Origin: Siphonodentalium dalli | Taxonomy: Eukaryota > Mollusca > Scaphopoda > Gadilida > Siphonodentaliidae | Assembly (NCBI GenBank): GCA_032622095.1 | Contig: CP136067.1 | Span: 96,342,707-96,406,706 of the forward strand | Direction of reading: 5' to 3' | Length of the DNA: 64,000 nucleotides | Part shown: positions 1-13,262 of the stretch, in pieces | Numbering within the stretch: the first letter of the stretch is position 1 | How the letters are laid out: each line of letters opens with the position of its first letter | Made by a program: the position numbers and the translations under genes | Notes under the pieces: model-generated | What the model was told of the DNA's origin: nothing | The model's database searches: none | Seen by the model: the letters and a program-made list of their open reading frames with translations, nothing else

Positions 1-397
1 AATGTATTTGTTGTCTTTCCTCTTCTAATTTGTCTTTGGTTGTGTTCGCCATTTCGATGGACAACTACATGTACTGACATCAAATGACTGAAATGAGTCA
101 AAATTTAGCAGTGCAGCCAATTATATAGATAAACAGAATTAAATAGCATCCAAATTCCAAATGAGCATAAATGATAAAACAAACTTTATTGAGCACTCTT
201 TTAATACTAGTAATTACAGCTACAATGAAAGCACCTTATAAAAATTCTAAGTTTGGTAAAACTGTCTGTATACAAAGTTTATCTGGCCGTGATGAATAAA
301 ACCTATAAATGGGATCATATACATGTATGTTAGATATCATTACATGATTATTTGAAAACACATATCCGTATGGAAAACAAACTATTTTACCACTGGC

Positions 398-521
398 CAA
401 GTGGTCCTGCTAATATGCTATGATGCTGGTGGTCCTGCTGAATTGCTATGATGCGGGTAGTGCAATTCATAGCAATTAAGCAGGACCCAACCGCATCATA
501 GCACATTAGCAGGAACACTTG
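398..521. repeat. short foldback hairpin
   Basis: The outer stem pairs 398-428 with 491-521, and an inner stem built on the same 'GGTCCTGCT' motif lies inside it. The rest of 1-1050 shows no gene, only AT-rich sequence. The hairpin looks like a small MITE remnant; no target duplication is visible. Confidence 0.6.
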
Positions 522-1054
522 AACAGGGTATATTTACAGTGTCAAATCGAATGGGCATCTTTTAACAATATTTTTGAACAATTTCCTAGAAGTGTTCGAA
601 AATTGAGAACTGAATTTATATTTTTTTTTATGAGGTTTCGATTGAAAAATTTCTAACTTAGCTCATCAGGATTAACATTGTCGCACAGCTCAACTCGCCT
701 TATATTACTCGGGTATTACTGCAGTATTCAGGCGTGTTCATGCGATCAACCGCAGTCAGTTATACCGCCGCAGAATGTGGTCCACCTCACATTTGCAGTT
801 AGGCTGTATTTTTCATGCGATGTTTATATGAATTTTGTTTTAAAGTTGACATTGTAATCACACCAGAATTTTTTTTTATTGTTTCAAAATGTCTAGATAG
901 AATTCAGAATTTTTGTGGTAAAAACAATTAACTTGGTTATCACAGTTAACACACTGTGGTAAGATTACCAGCGGATACCGCATGTCAACAGGGACTGCAT
1001 GCTCTAATTAATTATCAGGTTTAACATGTTTATACTGGATACAGTTCATTTTAA

Positions 1055-1992
1055 AGGTACTCAATCCGGTTCGATGATACCCATATAATCAGATTCCAAC
1101 ATCATACATTTGTATTTAGAAAGGCTGCTTCAGTTACGTTATCAGAATTGATTAATTGCCCTAAAATAATGCTAACCACTGTCAACTAAAGTATACAATT
1201 GCCTGACATATGTTATTTATCAACATGTTGTTCTACAAAATTTGGCCTTATTATCAACAGAAAGCCTCTTGATTTTAGAGTTATCCATCTTCATCTGAAA
1301 TTTGGTCCGAGACCGTGGGCCACTATTAATTCTTGATCGTGAAAAATAGTATATTTCAAAAATTGATATCTAATAACTCTGAGCTTTGATAGGTGGTGGG
1401 TTCCTCGACTCGTACCAAATATCTTTTACCCCCCAAGTCCAAATAAAGAGTAATGTGCGAGCATTAATTCAGGGGGCCCTTAATCAGATTATGCATCTTT
1501 AAATTCAAATACAGTTTAAAGATGCATAATCCGATTAAGTGCCCCTCATTTGCTATTTACATATACATGTATATGGAATCGGGGGGGGGGGGGGGTAAAA
1601 ATATTTTAATCAAGTCGAGGGACCCACCTACATGTATCAAAGCTCAGAGTTATTAGATATCAATTTTAGAAATTTTAATATTTATCACCATCGATACTTA
1701 ATAGTGGCCCAGAAAAATTTGACGAGCCGACGGTCTCAGACCAAATTGCGGATGAAGATGGATAACTCTAAAATGAAGAGGCTTTGTGTTGATAATAAGG
1801 TCAAACTTCGTCGAACAGCATGTTGATAAATATAACGTATCAGGCGATTTTATACTATACATGTAGTTGACAGTGGTTAGCATTATTTTTGGGCAATTAA
1901 TCGATTCTGATATTACTGAAGCAGCATTTCTAAAAAAAATGTTGTTGTTGGAATCTAATTATATGGGGACCATCGAATCTGATTGAGCACCT
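1055..1992. mobile_element. TTAA-target foldback element (938 bp)
   Basis: The element starts AGGTACTCAATCCG and ends with the near inverse, GATTGAGCACCT. It is flanked by TTAA at 1051-1054 and 1993-1996. The two halves (about 1055-1425 and 1595-1992) are long inverted repeats around a centre with a second palindrome (1445-1550) and a poly-G run. A shorter relative with the same termini lies at 45217-45685. The TTAA target with AGG termini fits the piggyBac or Kolobok/T2 superfamilies. ORFs inside are shadows of the inverted repeat; no transposase is seen. Confidence 0.85.
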
Positions 1993-2026
1993 TTAATAGT
2001 TAGCTATATGAGTTATATACACATAA

Positions 2027-2420
2027 GGCGACACCAATTTTTAAGTCCGGTTTACGAACACCTCCTACAACTTTTTTTCCATTTCATGAATTTTTTTTTT
2101 ACTTGTTTGTCCCAATTTTTTTTACACGCGTACTGATTTTCATGTGCTGTCGCATCCGGTTCTGCTTATGATCATTTGCAGATCCATATTTTCATGTATT
2201 TCATGACAAGAAATGTCTTGTTTGGTTCAGAATTTCATTCGAAAAGTTTTTTTTCACAATTTTTGTAAAATTTATGTAAAATTTCAAGATTTACTTGATA
2301 TAAATTGGGGGGGGGGGGGACAATTTTTTTATTTTTATTTTTTTCCCCTCCTGCATCTACTTTTTTTCTCCCCACATCAGCCCACATGTTCGTAAACCAG
2401 ACTTAAAAATTGGTGTCGCC
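2027..2420. mobile_element. PIF/Harbinger-like MITE
   Basis: Terminal inverted repeats of about 35 bp begin GGCGACACCAATTTTTAAGT and mirror it at the far end. TAA sits on both sides (2024-2026 and 2421-2423). GG..CC termini with a 3-bp TWA target are the usual signature of PIF/Harbinger elements. The 394-bp body is T-rich and has a poly-G run; no transposase. Confidence 0.8.
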
Positions 2421-2423
2421 TAA

Positions 2424-4017
2424 TAGACATTTAAACTTTGAAAATTGTAGGTTTCCGGATGATAACTTCAGTTTGTGTGATCATATCTGAACCAAATGTG
2501 GTATGTAAGTTTATCAGACCAAAATACAGGTCAAGTTCGAATATAGGTGTGCTCCGCTCATTTTTGCGAGAGTTATGGCCCTTTTTCGTCTTAGAATCGT
2601 GTTAATTTCTGGTTTCCGCATCATAATTTTAGTTTGTGTGATCAAATCTGAATCAAATTTGGTATGATAGTTTATTATCCACCATTTCATGGGACACTGG
2701 TTGGATTGTTCTGAAATGTAGTATCGGATTTAGGGGACCTTGATATATTTTTCAGACAAGCTGATGCCCCAAAGAAGCCACCTTTTCTCACATTTGCTGA
2801 AATAGTATCCAAAACATCAACATATCAAGAGCCATTAGACTGAATTAGATAAAAATATATCACTTGGGTCTGTTTAAGCTGGAAAATACTCAAAATTTGT
2901 ATAATTTTCGGCTATTATATCTGCATACTAGCCTTTTTGCTGAATCGTGAATGCCGGTTATATTGCCGTGTGAAATCCTAGTACCAGATAACATTGGGTA
3001 TGTACATGTATATAGCATACCACCTGAAAATGGCTTGAATATCACATACCAAAGCGGGGTGGGGGTGTGTGTGACACCCTCCTTGATCATAGTCTGTATT
3101 CTACAGGGTATGTTAACTGTTTCGAGTTGGTGCAATTAATGTGATTGTTTAATCTCTACCATCTGAAATCTATTTATAGCATATTTTGCTATCTGATCAA
3201 TATTGCTACTTAGTACTGATATAAAACAGGATAAAGATGGTGTGTCTCTTTCCCGAATGTTCTGTTTACATGTACATTTGGGGGTTTATGAGTCAAATAA
3301 TATCAGACAACATGTCCTTCTAACACTAAGAAATAATATGTTCTTATGAACCAGGACAAAATATGACTATTTCTGGAGCATTACAGCACATTATTACAAA
3401 TCTATATTTGTAAGCAGTAAGATAATGACGGGAAACATGTCCTCAGACTAAGAAATAATTTTTTGGTGTGTATTTCACACCACAGCTCATGTGTATACTC
3501 ACATTAGTTTATGTCATTCAAAGGGAGAAACCCATTTAGAAAGTTTAAATGAGACAAAACTACCTCACTGTAGATGTAGTTGCAAGGTACAACATGTACA
3601 TGTATTCTGGTAAATGACATTGGAACTAAAATAATGATTTTTGTGTCCACCGGTATGTCATGTACCGGTACTAGTATACATTGCAACTACATGTACATGT
3701 AACTTGCCTAACATACCATATACATGTATGAAGAGGGACTTTGCAAGTGTTTTTTAATCAAAATTTTAACCCAACTCTTGTTGTCAGTAAGTTTTAACCC
3801 ATGCAGTTTAATGAGTTTATATATTTATATATTACATGTGTTTCTATACATGTATTTTATCTTTAGTTAGTTTGTTGTCCTTGAATAAACTTGTATTGCT
3901 GCACAATCAGTTTCCTTAATGTTCTATTATACTAAAACAACTCCATTGATAACAATACCCCTGCATCCCATCAAAATCTACTTCATTGTCATCCTCATCA
4001 TTTCACTTTGGTATCCC
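2424..4017. other. no gene; diffuse old repeats
   Basis: This stretch holds a degenerate direct repeat of about 170 bp around the phrase 'AGTTTGTGTGATCA' (near 2470 and 2630) and scattered 'ACATGTACATGTA' motifs (3590-3730). No ORF has protein-like composition. Confidence 0.6.
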
Positions 4018-4863
4018 CACCCAGGTGTACCTTGGTGTTATTCACCCAGGTGTTCCTTGGTGTTTCCTACCCATGTGTACCTTGGTGTTTTCTTACCCAG
4101 GTGTACCTTGGTGTTTTCTTACCCAGGTGTACCTTGGTGTTTTCTTACCCAGGTGTACCTTGGTGTTTTCCTGCCCAGGTGTACCTTGGTGTTTCCTTAC
4201 CTGGGTGTACCTTGGGGTTTTCTAACCCAGGTGCATCTCAATGGGAAATCCACCTGGGTAAGAAAACACCAAGGTACACCGGCGTAAAAAAAACACCAAG
4301 GTATACCTGGGTTGGAAACATCAAGGTACACCTGGGTGGGGAACACCCAGGTAGGAAACACCAGGGTACACCTGGGTGAATAACACCAAGGTACACCTGG
4401 GTGGGAAACACCCAGGTAGGAAACACCAGGGTACACCTGGGTGAATAACACCAAGGTACACCTGGGTGGGAAACACCCAGGTAGGAAACACCAGGGTACA
4501 CCTGGGTGAATAACACCAAGGTAACCTGGATGGGAAACACCCAGGTAGGAAACACCAGGGTACACCTGGGTAAATAACACCATGGTACACCTGGGTGGGG
4601 AAACACCCAGGTAGGAAACACCAGGGTAGACCTGGGTGGGAAACACCCAGGTAGGGTACACCTGGGTGTGGTCACCTGGGTAATTACACCCAGGTTTACC
4701 CATACCAGGGTTTTTATCCAGTTTCAGGTGGGTAAATCCTGGTAAAACCCAGGTTTCGCGGGGTCTTGATGGTTGGTGGATGTCTTGGTAGATAGATTTT
4801 TACCTGGGTTTCGGCCCAAAAAACCTGGGTGGATTTACCCAGGTACATTTTTATATGGGCGTG
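4018..4863. repeat. foldback with minisatellite arms
   Basis: The left half (4018-4235) is a tandem array of a 26-bp unit with 'CCCAGGTGTACCTTGGTGTT'. The right half (4245-4700) is built from the reverse-complement unit in a longer, more varied register, and a CCCAGGT tail continues to about 4850. The arms therefore face each other and could form one long hairpin. Long ORFs occur in several frames of both strands because unit variants rarely contain stops; their 'PGVPWCF'-type repeats are artefacts. Confidence 0.8.
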
Positions 4864-5818
4864 ACTAAGAGGCCAAAGGTTGAGGAGTCCAAAATGGTTC
4901 CCGGTGTTGCCCAGATTGAGAAGTATTCAAATCTTAGCAAACCTTTGATGTGGTTTTCTATTGGCTAAAGCCACGAGAGGACTTGGATAGAGTGTCTTCA
5001 TTTGTGGGTTCTCCACCTTGGGAAATCAAACTACACACTATTGACCCAGATCAAAAATCTCATTTAGACATGAAACTTGGCTCGGACGTTTTCAACTGAT
5101 ACTTCAATATTTCCTTTTTTTGGCAATTTCCAATGAAACATCCCCGGTTGGAAATTTCCAGCTAAATTTCAGTCCGAAGATATAAATATATGTTGGAAAA
5201 CTATCACAACAATTTCACCCTACACGTGGTTCTCAATATTGTTACCAAAGTTGGAGTGGCCGATTCTGTGGGAAACCACAACCAAACCACCCTGCCACCA
5301 CATCTCTTGTTAAGCTGTTTCCGAAATTTTAACAAAAGTGATTATATGCGGTGCTGATATAGAGCCTCTCTATGGATTTCCTTTGTTATAGTAATTGAAG
5401 CATGTCTGAGTATATATAATTATGTCTAGTCTAGCGATGTGAAATCAGTGTTCCCGGCATAGACCACATAACAAGTGAAATCGTGTCTGGATTCTGGCCC
5501 ACAAACCAAATGACGTGATCACGTCATGACATCTTCGCTGGTTTTTGTTCAGCTAACCAACAAAATTGGTCTAAATTAAACTAATTTATAGGCCTAAATT
5601 GCATAGGAAATGGTGAAGTTGCCAATTTCATATTCATTCCTTTGGTCCATTGCCCATTCCTTGCTGTAACAATTTCTTTGGGGGATCAATTGCTCACAGA
5701 TGGGATATAAATTCGAGATCAATACATGACCATAAGTCACGTGATTTTTGACCGCTATTTTATTTGCCTGGCTTAACCCTTTACCCAACAGAACGGCCCT
5801 GTGCCAATGCATTCTCTT

Positions 5819-6706
5819 ATATATGCGAGTCGACCATAGGTCGCCTCGCATATATTAAAGAATGCATTGGCTTAACACATTAAACCTTATAAAATTGTTA
5901 AAGAATGTAAGAAAAAATGGTAAAAAGTGTTAAAAAAAATATTTTATAGGCCAATGCATTCTCTTATATATGCGAGGCGACCTATGGTCAACTCGCATAT
6001 GTAAGAGAATGCATTGGCACAGGGCATAACTGTAACCATCACAATGTGGTCAATGAGCCGGTGCCAATGATATCCATATTTGTATGCTTCTATTGAGACA
6101 GACCGAAGATATTTTAGGCTGTTGAAGCTTTATTTGGCCGGTTTTGGCCGGTTTGTTGGGTAAAGGGTTAAAGACATATTATGTACTTGTTCGGGTGCAT
6201 AAAACTGACAAGTTAGTACCCAGCCGCTACGACAACTGGAGGAATGTAACATTACTATATATGCGAGTCGACCATAGGTCGCCTCGCATATATAAAAGAA
6301 TGCATTGGCTTAACACATTAAACCTTATAAAATTGTTAAAGAATGTAAGAAAAAATGGTAAAAAGTGTTAAAAAAAATATTTTATAGGCCAATGCATTCT
6401 CTTATATATGCGAGGCGACCTATGGTCGACTCGCATATGTAAGAGAATGCATTGGCACAGGGCATAACTGTAACCATCACAATGTGGTCAATGAGCCGGT
6501 TCCAATGATATCCATATTTGTATGGTTCTATTGAGACAGACCGAAGATATTTTAGGCTGTTGAAGCTTTATTTGGCCGGTTTTGGCCGGTTTTGGCCGGT
6601 TTGTTGGGTAAAGGGTTAAAGACATATTATGTACTTGTTCGGGTGCATAAAACTGACAAGTTAGTACCCAGCCGCTACGACAACTGGAGGAATGTAACAT
6701 TCTACT
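5819..6706. repeat. tandem duplication of a ~440-bp palindromic unit
   Basis: Two head-to-tail copies (about 5819-6257 and 6258-6706) contain the same palindromes around 'CCAATGCATTCTCTTATATA' and the same 'ACCCTTTACCCAACA' boundary motif. The second copy has one extra 'TTTTGGCCGG' unit. Related palindromes lie at 13520-13655 and 63540-63670. Confidence 0.75.
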
Positions 6707-6986
6707 AACATCGCCGAAAATTTTAAGCAAATCAACCGTACCACTCCATAGAAAACATCGTCAGAACTACGCTCAATTGTAAATATTTACTACTCGATTC
6801 GGGACGCTTCTATCGGCGATAAATTAACGAAAACGATTTCGCCATAGAGAGTCATTGCATTTAATTCATATATAAGAATGACGGTGTGTGTTGTCAATTT
6901 GGATATATATTTGTAAAAATTACTACTTTGAACAAGATTATTCTCCATTTCTATTTGATCACCATAACGGAGTGTTTCACATCACT
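6620..6986. mobile_element. TTAA-flanked dispersed element
   Basis: The element begins AGACATATTATG after TTAA (6616-6619) and ends ACATCACT before TTAA (6987-6990). The same family lies at 19048-19334 (opposite strand) and 59238-59524, with a partial copy at about 60193-60557. It is noncoding. The first 90 bp also occur at 6172-6257 through the local tandem duplication. Confidence 0.7.
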
Positions 6987-7199
6987 TTAAGTGCATTGTA
7001 AAAATAATCCACAGCATCTCACTCAAGGAGAAAAAAAGTACACTATTCAGAACTGAAAGTGTCAATGACACTGTAACTCAACTTGTAAATGGGATCATGC
7101 CAAATATTACAGTCCATAGAGCGATAGGGAACTCAGACAGTTTATATGTTTAAGTAGCTAGAGGTTACCTGAAGATGCAGCTTTGGATTAATCAGATCA

Positions 7200-9640
7200 A
7201 AAGGTTTGGCTGAGGGAGTGCAAAGGGATGCAGTAATAATAGGAAGAGTAAATTCCAAAATGGCTCCAATCTAGACGTCACCCCAAAGATCCGTATGAAG
7301 ATTGGTACCGGTAATTATAATAATCAGATGATGGGAGTTTGCCTCTAGGATTCACCGAAGGATTTAGTCATACAGAGAGTAAAGAGTAAAATGGTCGCTA
7401 GCAGCAATGTTTTTCTATGAAGGTTGGAAAAATTTATGGCTTCCATCAAGTGGTCACCAAAAAGATCCATATGAAGTTTGGTGATAATCGGATGTGGCCT
7501 GTAGGGTGTGCCAAAGGATTTAGTCATGCAAAGAGTAAAATCGCAAATGGCTGCCGATGTTTTTTAACTAATTTTGGAAAAAATTGATGGCTCCCATCTA
7601 GAGGTCACCTCGAAGATCCATATAGTTTGATAATGATCGGATGCGGGATGTGGTCTGTAGGGTGTGGCAAAGGATATATTCATGCAAAGAGTAAAATCCA
7701 AAATGGCTGACAGTGGCATGTTTTTTAACGAAATTCGGAAAAAATTAGATTATTCACATCTTGTGGTCATCCAGAAGATCCATGTGATGTTTAATGACGA
7801 TTGGACAAGTAGGATGTCGTCTGTAGGGTGTACCAAAGGATTTAGTCAAAAAGAGTAAAATCCAAGATGGCCACTGGTGGCCATGTTTTTCAACAAAATT
7901 CGGAAAACTTTGATGCTCCCATCTAGAGGTACCCCAATGATCCATATGAAGTTTGGTGACGATCAGATTAGCGATGTGGTCTGCCAAAGGATTTATTCAT
8001 GCAAAGAGTAAAATCCATGATGGCTGCTGGCAGCCATGTTTTTATGGCCGAATGACCCCAAAATGACTCGTTCCCATATACATGTCAATATTAACATCTA
8101 TGATAAATTTCATGATGATAAGACAAAAAGTACAGCCTGTAGCCCATGCTAATGGATTGCATTTTGAAATAAAAAAATTGCAGGTACAGACGACAGCTAC
8201 CAAGCCATGGCAATAGCTCAAATTTTACGTTGTAAAGTTAACATCCATGACAAATTTCATGATGATCCTATGATCACTCAGGCCTGTTGCCCGTGCTAAT
8301 GGACTGAATTTTGAAATCCAAGATAGCTGCTGGTGGCCATGTTTTTCTGCCGAATGACCATGACAAATTGCATAATGATCCGACCAAAGGTACGACTTGT
8401 AGCCCGTGCCAAAGAATTTAGTCATGCAAAGAGTAAAAGATGTCTGTCGGCAGCCATGTTTTATGACCCCAAAATGATTTGTTCCCGTCTAGATGTCAAT
8501 ATTAACATCCACGACAAATTTCATAATGATCCGACGAACACTCCAGCCTGTAGTTTGTTTTAATGGTTTGAATTTTGAAATACAAGATGGCCACTGGTGG
8601 CCATGTTTTTATGGCCGAATGACCCCAAAATGACTCGTTCCCATATACATGTCAATATTAACATCTATGATAAATTTCATGATGATAAGACAAAAAGTAC
8701 AGCCTGTAGCCCATGCTAATGGATTGCATTTTGAAATAAAAAAATTGCAGGTACAGACGACAGCTACCAAGCCATGGCAATAGCTCAAATTTTACGTTGT
8801 AAAGTTAACATCCATGACAAATTTCATGATGATCCTATGATCACTCAGGCCTGTTGCCCGTGCTAATGGACTGAATTTTGAAATCCAAGATAGCTGCTGG
8901 TGGCCATGTTTTTCTGCCGAATGACCATGACAAATTGCATAATGATCCGACCAAAGGTACGACTTGTAGCCCGTGCCAAAGAATTTAGTCATGCAAAGAG
9001 TAAAAGATGTCTGTCGGCAGCCATGTTTTATGACCCCAAAATGATTTGTTCCCGTCTAGATGTCAATATTAACATCCACGACAAATTTCATAATGATCCG
9101 ACGAACACTCCAGCCTGTAGTTTGTTTTAATGGTTTGAATTTTGAAATACAAGATGGCCACTGGTGGCCATGTTTTTTTTGCAAATGACCCCAAAATAAC
9201 TCGTTCCCATCTACATTTCAATGTCAACAGCCGTGACAAATTTCATAATGATCTGAGCAAAGATACGACTTGTAGCCAGTGCCAAAGGATTTAGTCAGCA
9301 AAGAGTACCATCCAAGATGGCTGCCCGCAGCAGTGTTTTATGGCCAAATGACCCCAAAATGATTCGTTCCCATCTAACATCCATGTTAACATCCATGATA
9401 AATTTCATGATGATCTGATGACCAAAGGTATGACCTATAGCTCATGCCAAAGGATTTAGTCATGCAAAGAGTAAAATCCACGATGGCTGCCGGCGGCCAT
9501 GTTTTTTTAGCCGAATTACCCAAAGATGACTCGTTCCCATCTACATGTCAATATTAACATCTATGATAAATTTCATGATGATAAGACAAACAGTACGTAC
9601 TAGCCTGTAGCCCGTGCTAATGTATTGAATTGGAAATAAA
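7200..9640. repeat. satellite-like array, 'AAGATGGCTGCC' monomers
   Basis: Degenerate head-to-tail monomers of roughly 115-190 bp each carry 'ATCCAAGATGGC', 'GCCATGTTTTT', 'AAATTTCATGATGAT' and 'GGATTTAGTCATGCAAAGAG'. The order is constant but spacing drifts. Short ORFs within are products of the repeat. Confidence 0.8.
8033..9166. repeat. apparently exact 567-bp tandem duplication in the array
   Basis: Copies 8033-8599 and 8600-9166 appear identical by inspection: all ORFs on both strands translate identically at an offset of exactly 567. The surrounding monomers are strongly diverged, so this is a recent unequal exchange, replication slip or assembly collapse boundary. Confidence 0.8.
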
Positions 9641-9649
9641 AAAATTGCA

Positions 9650-9945
9650 GGTACAGACGACGGATACCAAATTTCAATCAAATCGGATAACGTTTGTTGA
9701 AGTTATCGCGCTAACGAGCTGAAAATTCGTGGAAAATTACTAATTAAGGGCCATAACTCTATCAAATTTTATCGGACCAGGCCGGTTTTCGAACTCGTCC
9801 GAGATATTCTTGGGAGACACCTATATCCCAAATTTCAATCGAATCAGATAACGTTTGTTGAAGTTGTTGCGCTAACGAGCCTAAAATCAGTGAAAAATGG
9901 CAAAGGGTCATAACTCTGTAATAAATGTGCGGACGAACACGATTT
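9650..9945. repeat. two-unit degenerate repeat
   Basis: Two units of about 190 bp share 'ATAACGTTTGTTGAAGTT', 'GCGCTAACGAGC' and a 'GGGCCATAACTCT' tail. Noncoding; resembles dispersed repeats common in bivalve genomes. Confidence 0.55.
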
Positions 9946-10017
9946 TTTGTCTGCAGCTTACCTGCATGGATATGTACTCACACACCAAAATAAACGGTTG
10001 AGTTATAAGCAAAACAC

Positions 10018-10072
10018 GCCGCCCGCCCGTCCGCCGCCCGTACGCCGCCCGTCCGCCGCCCGCCGCCCCTCA
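10018..10072. repeat. GC-rich minisatellite
   Basis: Short imperfect repeats of CGCCCGTCCGC-type in otherwise AT-rich DNA. A small hairpin (AGTCGAGTTTT / AAAACTCGACT) follows at 10082-10111. Confidence 0.7.
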
Positions 10073-10124
10073 TCAAACTATAAGTCGAGTTTTGGAAAAA
10101 AAACTCGACTAAAAATACGATGTA

Positions 10125-10230
10125 CAGTAATGCCCTAAATAATCGACTCCTTAACCACAGCAGAATTATGGGTAATTTTTCAGGATTTAGTCGGAAATAT
10201 GGCTTGTTGCCATTCATCGGAAAGCCACTG
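10125..10230. mobile_element. TA-target MITE, half-length copy
   Basis: It starts CAGTAATGCCC after TA and ends CCACTG before TA. Its body matches one half of the full palindromic copy at 60800-61007. Related segments occur at 18630-18745 and 59825-59990. This looks like a deletion derivative of a Tc1/mariner-type MITE. Confidence 0.6.
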
Positions 10231-11465
10231 TATGTGTTAAATCGATAATGGCAGGATAGGTGTACAGACACTACTAGTAGGTGTTAAATCTATCTAGGCA
10301 TCTTTTATTGAACACGTTGTTGGTGGCACAAGAAAATATCTCACAAGAGTTGGGCTCTAGAGTGAAATGTAGGCACCGTCCACAATGCTTTTGATAACAG
10401 ATTTTAGGTTTATATGGTGCAAGTTGTGTTCTGTGTTTATTTCACACCCATGTTTCAGGTAAGTTCAATCCACGATTATGGCCTCAATTCAGACTATAAC
10501 TACCGGTACCATAATTGTGATTTAAATCTGATAAAACAAGACAGTCAATGACTGTGGGTCGCTCACCAGACTGTATGGACTGAGAAGACGGGGACTCTGA
10601 AGACTACAAGAGTCAGTACTTGACAAAATCACTTAAGACAAGTAGTTCTAAACATGGACATAGCTGGATGTTCTCAGATGAGCAGGGCTCTTCACCTTGA
10701 AATTTCTAATTGCACATCACTGACAAATCTCCAACCTCTTACCGTTTAAAGAGGACAACCATACCACAGTACTAAGTTCACAAAAATCCTTTTGTACATT
10801 CCTCTTAGGTTGAATTTTACGACTGGTACCAGTACTTCAAGCTCTCAAACGTTTGATAATTACCAACCTGACACCCCCCATAAAGTTAAAATTTGTGGCC
10901 AATTCGGTCCAACAGTTTAACCTGAAGTAGGAACATATGGACTGATGGTTTAAAAACATACATGTTAGAAAATCAAACCAAACTATGAGAACAAATCTAA
11001 CTTATTTTTGGTGTGAACATCTAATCTACAACTAATGTAGTATCAGGCATGAAATTTTTCACTGTTTAACTTTTGATCAAAGTAGGGGGTCAAATCTCCA
11101 CCCCTCTACACTCCCTCCCCATTGCCTCAAACATTGCCCCCACCCAGGCTGTCTAGAAATCAATATTATTATACCAGTACCAAACAGCATAGAGGAGATT
11201 TAAATCTCTTATCTCTGCCCCTATTAGAACAAATGTGAATCCTCTTCTATGAGATCCATTCATCTAGTAATATCAATAAAAACCCCAAATGTTTCTTTGA
11301 AAATTCAGGGTATGATTTCACCTGGATAAGTGGTGGTTAACAACTTAATATTGGAACAGCCGAGTCTGTATTTAGTGTGTCTGACCTTTGCAGGTGAATT
11401 TAATGACAGTATTCCGCAAGATGGATTAACATCACCGAATTCACCCTCTGGGGACCTCATTTCCT
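10231..11465. other. no gene seen
   Basis: AT-rich sequence without protein-like ORFs. At 11435-11463 is a fragment, 'TTCACCCTCTGGGGACCTCA', of a family also found at 11985-12015, 61280-61365 and 61556-61655. Confidence 0.5.
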
Positions 11466-11469
11466 AAAA

Positions 11470-13095
11470 ATGACCCCATTTGAACAAATCTGAACCCCGG
11501 TCACCCAAGGCCCCTCCATACCAAATATAAGCTATATAGGCCCAATGGTTCTTGAGGAGAAAAAACTGTTTTAAGAATTACTATGGAGGGAAAGAGTTAT
11601 GGCCCTGGCTTCGCACCTACATGTGTTTGATGTGATGAACTGAATTGAACAAATCTGATTGTGAGACACCTAGGGAACATGCACACTGAACTATATAAAC
11701 ACATTCCGTCTTTAATATGGAGAAGAAAACAATTGTTGATAGATGGATGGATAGACATCTCAACAGGCAGACGGATGGAAGTCTGACAGATAGAAGACAA
11801 ATTTAATCCAATATATACCCCCAATTTTTCTTTGAAAATTAGTTATAATGGTGTTACTTTTTTTAAATTTTAAAATTTTATAACATGTTTAAAAAATATA
11901 TTTGTTGTCCCAGAATATGAGGCCTAAGCAGAATTAGGTCCTGGAGGGTGTATTTGGTTATGCTAGCCTGCTGTACGGGGTAGCAACACTAAATTCACCA
12001 TCTGGGGACCTCATTCTGCAAATGTCAGACACACTATGTCCAGGCTTGAAGAAATGAACAATGGACTATTCCTATTTATTCTTGTAGAATAGGTGTATAA
12101 CTAATGTCATGTCATGTAATGACAGATGGTAAACTGGTCTGAAGCAAGCAGTCTTCAGCCAGAGTATCAGGTGTCCACACTGTGATAATTGACTTTTTCA
12201 ATAATACAGGCTTCAGTGTTCTCTTAAAAATTCATAGTGCATAGTACAGAGGTGTGAATTATAAAGGGCCATAACTCTGTTAAAATATATCTGATCGAAC
12301 CCATATTTGAACTTGATCTGTGTATAAGTGTCAAAAATGCATATACCAAATATGTTGTCGATCAGATGAAAACTGTTTGAGTAATCCTGTCTTGGATGAA
12401 TTCTATATAAAAACAAGAGTGGAAAGTGTTAAATAAACAAAATCCATACAGTTGAAGAACGTGCTAAGAAAAATCTAGGTAAGAAATATGAGGCTGTGAT
12501 GTGTCTAAAAAAAATTAAAGGTCAAAATGCAAAAATTAAAATTTTGGTTTTTAAAGTTATGTCCCTGGCTCTGCCCCTATTTGACCCAGTGACTCCATTT
12601 GAACAAATCTGAACCCAGTCAACGAAGGTCCCTCCGTACCAAATATAAGCTTAATCAGCACAATAGTCCTTGAGAAGAAGTCATTGTAAGAATTACTGTG
12701 AGTTATGGCCCTGGTTTCTCAACTAATCAACCTGGTGACCTCATTTTAACAAATCTGAATGGGAGTCACCTAGGGAACATCCACACCAAATATTAACCCA
12801 TTAGGCCTTATAGTTCTGGAAAAGAAGTCGTTCTAAGAATTACTATGAAGGATTAGAGTTGTGGCCCTGCTTTTTCAACTATTTGACCTGATGACCTCAT
12901 TTGAACAAATCTGAATGAGATTCACCTAGGGAACATCCACACCAAATATGAACCTGTTCCATCTTACGGTTCTGGAGGAGAAGATGATTCTTGACGGAAG
13001 GACAGACGGTATACGACAACGGACGGACGAACGGACGGACGACGGACGAGGAGTGATGACTATAGGTCCACCGGAGACTTCGTCTCAGGTGAGCT
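11470..13095. repeat. degenerate tandem repeat ending in GGAC microsatellite
   Basis: Four or more diverged units of about 140-160 bp carry 'TTGAACAAATCTGAA', 'CACCTAGGGAACATCCACAC' and 'AGAGTTATGGCCCTG'. They end in a GGACGGACGACGGAC microsatellite (12995-13050) and 'GACTTCGTCTCAGGTGAGC'. This arrangement is typical of a repeat abundant in bivalve genomes, from general knowledge, and is the main clue to the organism. Confidence 0.65.
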
Positions 13096-13262
13096 AAAAA
13101 CAGGTATCACCAGAAGCATATTGTTGACATGATGTACGTCATCGGTTTTGGAAACGTCAACGCTTGGTAGCTAGTTCCAGCTTGTATGTATTCAATGGAT
13201 GTGGTTCCACTGAAAACATGTGCCTCACGCCAATGAGTGTGGAATATATATAAATACACACC

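Noticed and set aside
4018-4700. CRISPR-like array of regularly spaced repeats
   Set aside because: Units are directly adjacent without unique spacers, orientation flips midway, and the context is a eukaryotic genome.
3919-4703. Five overlapping ORFs of 79-168 codons on both strands
   Set aside because: All translate the same minisatellite in different frames ('PGVPWCF', 'TQVYLGV'); no codon structure beyond the repeat.
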